Under the pieces are notes generated by a model. It saw only the letters and a program-made list of their open reading frames with translations, was not told where the DNA came from and searched no databases. Below, in pieces: positions 59,323-64,000 of a stretch of 64,000 nucleotides of DNA (the first letter of the stretch is position 1; every line of letters begins with the position of its first letter). A program made the translations under genes and the position numbers. The stretch spans positions 1 to 64,000 of the forward strand of contig NZ_JANCLU010000020.1 in assembly GCF_024294805.1 (NCBI RefSeq), in the 5' to 3' direction. Origin of the DNA: Alsobacter ponti (lineage in GTDB: Bacteria > Pseudomonadota > Alphaproteobacteria > Rhizobiales > Beijerinckiaceae).

Positions 59323-60753
59323 TCAGTGGTCTTCGTGTCCGCCGTGCGCGGACGGACGCTTGCGCGGGTCCACTGCGGCGAATTCGGTGGAGGCGGGCGG
59401 GCCCGCGTCCGCCTTGCGGTCCGGCCGGACGAGAGCGGGCGTCGCGCCCGTCCACTCGCGCGCGACGGACCCGGCCGGGTGCTTGAACCAGCCCGGGTCC
59501 TTGTAGTCGTCCTTCGCCAAGCCCTCGCGGACCTTCACGACGGAGAACATGCCGCCCATCTCGACCGGCCCGAACTGGGCGAACCCGGTCATCATCGGCA
59601 GCGTGTTGTCGGGCAGCGGCATTTCCATCGAGCCCATCTCGCCCATGCCGGTCGAGCCCATCGGCATGTAGCCTGGCACCAGCTTCTGGATGCTCTTGGC
59701 CACCTCCTTCTTGTCCACGCCGACATAGGTCTTCACTGCGTGGCCCATGGCGTTCATCGTGTGGTGCGACTTGTGGCAGTGGATGGCCCAGTCGCCCGGC
59801 TCGTCGGCGACGAAGTCGAACGAGCGCATCTGGCCGACGGCGCAGTCGATCGACACCTCGGGCCAGGCGGCCTCCTCCGGCACCCAGCCGCCATCCGTGC
59901 CCGAGACCTTGAACTCGTAGCCGTGCAGGTGGATCGGGTGGTTGGTCATGGTGAGGTTGCCGAAGCGGATCCGAACCTTGTCGCCGAGGCCGACCACGAA
60001 GGGGTCGATGCCGGGGAAGGCGCGGCTGTTCCAGCACCACAGGTTGAACTCCGTCATGGTGTTCACCTTCGGCACGTAGCTGCCGGCTTCGATGTCGAAG
60101 GCGTTGAGCAGGAACGCGAAATCGCGGTCGACGCGCCGGAAGGCAGGGTCTCGCGGGTGGACGATGAACAGGCCCATCATCCCCATCGCCATCTGAACCA
60201 TCTCGTCCGAATGCGGGTGGTACATGAACGTGCCGCTGCGCCGCAGCCTGAACTCGTAGACGAAGGTCTTGCCGGGCGGGATGTGCGGCTGGGTGAGGCC
60301 GCCGACCCCGTCCATGCCGTTGGGCAGCCGCTGGCCGTGCCAATGGACGGCGGTCGTCTCGGGAAGGCGGTTGGTGACGAAGATGCGGACGTTGTCGCCC
60401 TCCACCGCCTCGATGGTCGGGCCGGGCGACTGGCCGTTATAGCCCCACAGATGGGCCTTCATGCCGGGGGCGATCTCGCGCACCACCGGCTCGGCCACCA
60501 GGTGAAACTCCTTCCAGTCGCCGTTCATCCGCCAGGGAAGGGTCCAGCCGTTGAGCGTCACCACCGGCTGGTAGTCCGGCCCGGTGGTGGGCGCGAGGGG
60601 CGCCTGCGTGGCGGGATCGCGGACGGTCGGGGCCTCCGGGATCGAGGCCGCCTGCACGCGGCCGCTGACCATCGACGCCCCGGTGAGCACGAGCCCGCCG
60701 CCGGCGGCGCGAATCAGGTGTCTGCGCGACAAGTCCATCTTGTTCTCCGCCAT
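59323..60753 (-). CDS. Tat-exported multicopper oxidase (copper resistance)
   Basis: A 476-residue oxidase with a twin-arginine signal (LSRRHLIRAAG, residues 8-18). All four copper-ligand motifs are present: HWHG (137-140), HPHS (179-182), HPIHLHG (272-278) and HCHKSHH (325-331). A Met-rich segment (GYMPMGSTGMGEMGSMEMP, about 361-379) after the last motif may bind extra copper, as in CueO and CopA. It would oxidise Cu(I) to less toxic Cu(II) in the periplasm. It sits two bases after the TolC-like gene. Confidence 0.92.
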   Translation of the reverse strand: MAENKMDLSRRHLIRAAGGGLVLTGASMVSGRVQAASIPEAPTVRDPATQAPLAPTTGPDYQPVVTLNGWTLPWRMNGDWKEFHLVAEPVVREIAPGMKAHLWGYNGQSPGPTIEAVEGDNVRIFVTNRLPETTAVHWHGQRLPNGMDGVGGLTQPHIPPGKTFVYEFRLRRSGTFMYHPHSDEMVQMAMGMMGLFIVHPRDPAFRRVDRDFAFLLNAFDIEAGSYVPKVNTMTEFNLWCWNSRAFPGIDPFVVGLGDKVRIRFGNLTMTNHPIHLHGYEFKVSGTDGGWVPEEAAWPEVSIDCAVGQMRSFDFVADEPGDWAIHCHKSHHTMNAMGHAVKTYVGVDKKEVAKSIQKLVPGYMPMGSTGMGEMGSMEMPLPDNTLPMMTGFAQFGPVEMGGMFSVVKVREGLAKDDYKDPGWFKHPAGSVAREWTGATPALVRPDRKADAGPPASTEFAAVDPRKRPSAHGGHEDH

Positions 60754-60755
60754 GG

Positions 60756-62186
60756 TCAGTGCCCTCCCGCGTCGGCCGCCGCTTGCGTCGCGCCCCCGCT
60801 CGGGGTCCCGCCCGACGTGCCGCCGCCGGCGAGCGCGGCGCGCAGGTCGGCGTCGGCGATCCAGAAGTCGCGCAGCGTTTCGACGGCCTGGGCCTGGGCG
60901 AGAATGCGGGCGCGCGCGTCAGCCACCAGCGCCGTCACGTCGGCCAGCATGCCGCTGTAGTGCAGCAGGGACTCGTCCTGGATCTGGCGGCGCAACGGCA
61001 GCACGCGGGTCTGCACGTGGCGGGCGATGTCCCACGCGCCGCGCCACGCCATGTAGGCCTCCCGCGCCTCGGAACGGACGTTCACCGCCTTTTCCGCCAG
61101 CAGGTTGGCGGCCTGCATGTAGCGTTGTTCGGCCTCCATCGCCCGGGCCTGGCCGAAGTCGAAGATGGGAATCTCGAACTCGATCTCCAGGCCCCGCGTC
61201 TTTGCGGTCTCACGCTGGACGGACCCGTCGTCGTTGACGACGCGGGCGCGGTCGTACTTGCTGGTCCCCACCAGGTCGACGTCGCGCACGAAGCGCGTCG
61301 CCTGCGTAAGGCCGAGCGATTTCGCCAGCGCGTCCAGCTCCAGCCGCGCCGCCTGGAGGTCGACGCGCCGCGCCAGGGCCTGCGCCTCGATCTCACGCTC
61401 GGCACGCAGCCGCTGCGGCAGGGGGGGCAGGGCGGCGGGCAGCCGGAACTCGGCTTGCCGGCCCCACAGGCCGAGCAGGCGCGTCAGGCGCTCGCGCTCC
61501 AGCCGCTCGTTCAGTCGCGCCCGGGCCAATTGGGCGTCCACCTCGGCCGCGAAGGCGAAGTCGCGCGCCTGGTCCAGCTTGTTGAGCCCGCCCGTCTCGC
61601 CGAGCTTGCGGGCGAGCTCGGCGACGGCGTCGGTCGTCGCCTTCGCTTCGGCCAGGGTGGCCACGAGCTGCCGCGCCGCCACCGCGCGGTGGTGCTGCCG
61701 GCGAGTTTCGGCGGCGAGGCGCAAGGTCGCCTCCGCCGCGCGCATCTGGGCAGCGTGGAAGCGGTCGCCGCCGATCTCCCGGCGGGCCGGCAGCGTGAGA
61801 AGGCTGGTCAACGAGACGAGCAGCTTCTTTTCGACCTCGAGGTCGAAGCCGCCGTCCAGCTTGGAGATCGACACTCTCGGATTGGCCGGCAGGCTCGCCT
61901 GGATGTAGGCGGCCTCCGAAATGCCGAGCTCGTTGTAGGCCGCCTGCAGGCCGCGATTGTTGAGCAGCGCGACGCGCACCGCGTCCTCGGCCGACAGGGG
62001 CCGGGCGAGCGCGGCGTCGACCGCGGCCGAGGCGGCGGCGGCGTCCTCGGGCGTGGCGATCTTCGTCACCGACTGGCCGAGTTCGGCGCGTGCGACATCG
62101 GCCGCGGGGCCGAGGCCGCCGTCCGGCGAGGCGGTGACGCAGCCCGCGAGCAGCAGCGGCAGGGCGGCGGTGGCGAGACGCTTCAT
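60756..62186 (-). CDS. TolC-family outer-membrane lipoprotein
   Basis: A 476-residue protein with a lipoprotein signal (LPLLLAGC, lipidated Cys16). Two long helical TolC repeats follow, each with the family pattern (LLNNRGLQAAYNELGISEAAYIQASLP in the first; VRSEAREAYMAWRGAWDIARHV in the second). It would form an outer-membrane channel. No RND pump or adaptor gene is in this operon, so its inner-membrane partner is elsewhere or it serves another way. ATGA overlap couples it to the lipoprotein gene. Confidence 0.85.
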   Translation of the reverse strand: MKRLATAALPLLLAGCVTASPDGGLGPAADVARAELGQSVTKIATPEDAAAASAAVDAALARPLSAEDAVRVALLNNRGLQAAYNELGISEAAYIQASLPANPRVSISKLDGGFDLEVEKKLLVSLTSLLTLPARREIGGDRFHAAQMRAAEATLRLAAETRRQHHRAVAARQLVATLAEAKATTDAVAELARKLGETGGLNKLDQARDFAFAAEVDAQLARARLNERLERERLTRLLGLWGRQAEFRLPAALPPLPQRLRAEREIEAQALARRVDLQAARLELDALAKSLGLTQATRFVRDVDLVGTSKYDRARVVNDDGSVQRETAKTRGLEIEFEIPIFDFGQARAMEAEQRYMQAANLLAEKAVNVRSEAREAYMAWRGAWDIARHVQTRVLPLRRQIQDESLLHYSGMLADVTALVADARARILAQAQAVETLRDFWIADADLRAALAGGGTSGGTPSGGATQAAADAGGH

Positions 62187-62401
62187 GGCGCGGTCCCCTG
62201 TGGGGGCGCGACGCGGCGGTTCATCTCGTCCCAGCCCTTGGGCTCGGCGGGCGTGTCGTGTCGCGCGCCGGCGGTGACGGCGCTCGTCGGCAAGGGCGCG
62301 CCGGGCGTCGGCCGGGCTGGCGCCAGAAGGAAATCAGGGGGCGTGGGCGCGCAGGCAGTCAACGCCAGCGCGGCGAACACGGTCAGCAGGGGTTTGGTCA
62401 T
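62183..62401 (-). CDS. Small lipoprotein of the copper operon
   Basis: A 72-residue protein with a signal ending in the lipobox LTAC (Cys17). The mature part of about 55 residues is Pro-rich and apparently unfolded, with a conserved-looking end (PKGWDEMNRRVAPP). Its last codon overlaps the TolC-like start. No known family is recognised. It probably sits in the outer membrane near the channel. Confidence 0.75.
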   Translation of the reverse strand: MTKPLLTVFAALALTACAPTPPDFLLAPARPTPGAPLPTSAVTAGARHDTPAEPKGWDEMNRRVAPPQGTAP

Positions 62402-62518
62402 GTCCGATCCTGAACGGCGGCTCGGCGTCCGGGCCGCGCGTCAGAGGCATGCTTGACGCGCGGCGGGCGGACGGCCCGGCCGTGAGGCTGGCGAAAGCGG
62501 GGCTGGGCCCCGGCCGCG

Positions 62519-62983
62519 TCAGGCGGATCTGGGTGGTCGTTCGAGCGGGGTGCGGCGGTCGCGCGGCGCGCCGGAGTCGGGCTCGGGCGTCACGGTGAGC
62601 CAGGCGCGCCGGGGCGGCGAGACGGAGACGGTCTCGAGCGCCTGCACGGCATGGCACGCCGTCGCGCAGCACTTGCTCTTGCACCCGTCGTGGTCGGTCG
62701 ACCCGGCAGGAAGCGTCCCCGGATCGGCCGTCGCGCCGACGTGAATATGGTCAGCGTGGGTCTGCCCAGCGTGGACCTGACCAGCGTGGACTTGCCCTCC
62801 GGGGGCATGGCCGGCGTGAGCCGCGTGGCCGTGGTGACCGCCGGCAGGCGCGGCGGCGCGCGCCGTGCCGAAGCTCCCCGTCAGCGGAAACGCCGCCAGG
62901 GCGAAGGCGATCAGCAGGGAGGCCAGCAGTCTCACGACGGACAAGGCGACGCTCCGAGGGGTTCGACGTCTTTTCTCCCACAT
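62519..62983 (-). CDS. His- and Cys-rich exported metal-binding protein
   Basis: A 154-residue protein with a hydrophobic signal segment (LLASLLIAFALAAFPLTG). The mature region is a His-rich run (GGHHGHAAHAGHAPGG) followed by three tandem G-Q-x-H-A-type units, then a cysteine group CKSKCCATACH. The tail is Arg/Pro-rich. This looks like a periplasmic copper buffer or sensor resembling CopL-type proteins, but no family can be named with certainty. ATG 62983 is used; a TTG at 62944 with GGAG upstream is an alternative start. It opens the copper operon. Confidence 0.65.
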   Translation of the reverse strand: MWEKRRRTPRSVALSVVRLLASLLIAFALAAFPLTGSFGTARAAAPAGGHHGHAAHAGHAPGGQVHAGQVHAGQTHADHIHVGATADPGTLPAGSTDHDGCKSKCCATACHAVQALETVSVSPPRRAWLTVTPEPDSGAPRDRRTPLERPPRSA

Positions 62984-63057
62984 TCCGCGCGCGGGGCCAA
63001 GCTGGACCGACGACAAGCGGAAGGACCGGGCGCGATAGACGAGCGTTGGGTCGGCGC

Positions 63058-64000
63058 TCAGTAGCCGGCCCGCTTGTCGACCACGTTGACGAGCTCGCGG
63101 CCCGCGACGTAGCGGGCGAGATTGTCGACGAAGATGCGATATCCGCGTTCTGGAGTCTGCGCCGAGGTCGCGCCGTTGTGCGGTGTGATGATCGTGTTCG
63201 GGAGCGACCAGAATGGGCTCTCCGGCGGCAACGGCTCGACGTCGTGGGCGTCGAGGCCCGCGCCGGCGATCCAATTCTCCGACAGCGCGCGATAGAGCGC
63301 CTTGTCGTTGGCGACGCCGCCGCGCGAGAAGCAGATATAGAAGGCGGTCGGCTTCATCGCCCGGAATTCGGCCTCGCCGAGCATGTCCACGGTTTCCGGC
63401 GTTTTCGGCGCGGTCATCACCACGAAGTCGCACTCCGCCAGCATCTCCCGCAGCTCGTCGCGCCGGTACATGCGGTCGACATTCGGCGCGGGCGCGCCGC
63501 CGCGCCGCAGTCCAAGCACGCGCATGTGGAACGCCTTGCATTTCAGCGCGAGGTCCGCGCCGGAATACCCGGTTCCGATGATGCCGACCGTCAGTCCGTT
63601 GAGTTCGCCGTGGACGATCCGGTCCCACCGGCGGTGGCGCTGCGCCTCCACCCAGTGCAGCGCGTTCCGGTTGAGCATGAGCATCAGCATCATCGCGTGC
63701 TCGGCGAGCGGAATCGCGCCGTTGCCCTTCGAGCAGGTGAGCACGACGGGGCTCTCGACGAAGGCGGGGTAGAGCTGCGGGTCGGGACCGGCCGCCCAGC
63801 TATGCACCCATTTCAGCCGGCCGGCGCGCGCCAGCGCCTCCGCCGGCACCAGCCCGGCGACCACGTTCGCGTCCGGGATGGCGGCGTCGAGGGCCTTCTG
63901 GTCCGCGTGGAACGCAATGTCCGCGCCCGGCGCGATGGCGCGCAGCTCGGCGAGCCGCGCCTCGTTGATGTCGCCGCCGACCGCGATGCGAAGCCCGGTC
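63058..64000 (-). CDS. D-2-hydroxyacid dehydrogenase (runs off right edge)
   Basis: At least 313 residues of a D-isomer-specific 2-hydroxyacid dehydrogenase. The NAD motif is IIGTGYSGADLALK, the catalytic Arg is in CFSRGGVAND, the Glu in DAHDVEPLPPESP, and the His in ITPHNGATS. The frame continues beyond base 64000 with GLRIAVGGDINEARL, so the true start is outside the window. It would reduce a 2-keto acid or oxidise a D-2-hydroxy acid. It is separated from the copper genes by 74 bases and reads the same way. Confidence 0.9.
   Translation of the reverse strand, partial: TGLRIAVGGDINEARLAELRAIAPGADIAFHADQKALDAAIPDANVVAGLVPAEALARAGRLKWVHSWAAGPDPQLYPAFVESPVVLTCSKGNGAIPLAEHAMMLMLMLNRNALHWVEAQRHRRWDRIVHGELNGLTVGIIGTGYSGADLALKCKAFHMRVLGLRRGGAPAPNVDRMYRRDELREMLAECDFVVMTAPKTPETVDMLGEAEFRAMKPTAFYICFSRGGVANDKALYRALSENWIAGAGLDAHDVEPLPPESPFWSLPNTIITPHNGATSAQTPERGYRIFVDNLARYVAGRELVNVVDKRAGY

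Noticed and set aside
62751-62830. Short direct repeats resembling an iteron array
   Set aside because: They are 15-base coding repeats for the His-rich units of the exported protein; no replication gene is near.

Overview
The window is a 64-kb piece of GC-rich chromosome from an alphaproteobacterium, most likely a member of the order Hyphomicrobiales (Rhizobiales). The evidence is the neighbour pairs cysE-DUF3126, thrS-yidD and hisI-folE-scaffold protein, a BTLCP-type transglutaminase-like protease, MipA/OmpV, DUF2336, Tat-exported binding proteins, and a perfect CtrA-type box (TTAA-N7-TTAA). No tRNA, rRNA, CRISPR array or prophage is visible. The only mobile element is the end of an IS481-type insertion sequence at the left edge, which has cut into a gene for a protein that looks exported.

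Layout. 1-560: IS481 end and the truncated gene. 816-8422: one rightward block with a gluconate-5-dehydrogenase-like SDR, an inositol-monophosphatase-family enzyme, a complete Ugp-like ABC importer (ATPase, binding protein, two permeases) and two phosphoesterases. This block looks like a phosphodiester or polyol-phosphate uptake and hydrolysis locus. 8.5-16.2 kb: htpX, a uronate-dehydrogenase-like SDR, a lone receiver protein, a flavin monooxygenase, a zf-CHCC protein, two alpha/beta hydrolases, a crotonase and cysE. 16.2-21.6 kb: small conserved genes (DUF3126, a membrane protein, gamma-carbonic anhydrase, BTLCP protease, PAS protein, rhomboid, CBS protein), with two copies of an intergenic repeat in inverted orientation, CtrA-like boxes, and a terminator-ended stack of hairpins that I read as a small RNA or a leader. 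21.6-41.5 kb: mostly housekeeping genes (patatin, hisI, folE, Fe-S scaffold, cytochrome c, YfhO-like membrane protein, nitroreductase, flavin reductase, thrS, yidD, OmpV, CoA lyase plus MaoC hydratase, lytic transglycosylase, DUF2336, NAD kinase, NUDIX, Gfo/Idh/MocA, LysE, a 49-residue membrane protein).

41.6-58.4 kb is the most interesting region. It is a catabolic island with an M20 peptidase, HyuA and HyuB, two M28-like proteins, an IclR regulator, a quinone-oxidoreductase-like MDR, and a peptide-type ABC importer. Its family-5 binding protein carries its motif blocks in circularly permuted order. Both M28-like proteins keep most metal ligands but replace the catalytic Glu-Glu pair with a shared Gly-His-Ser-x-Gly-Arg-Tyr motif. 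Related palindromes lie upstream of iclR/MDR, the M28-hyuBA-M20 operon and the transporter operon, so one IclR regulon is plausible. The imported compound is probably a modified or cyclic peptide or amide that is processed by the peptidase-like and hydantoinase/oxoprolinase-like enzymes; that part is inference.

58.5-63.0 kb is a leftward copper-handling operon: His/Cys-rich protein, lipoprotein, TolC-like lipoprotein, multicopper oxidase, cupredoxin and CusF-like protein. The right edge cuts a D-2-hydroxyacid dehydrogenase gene.
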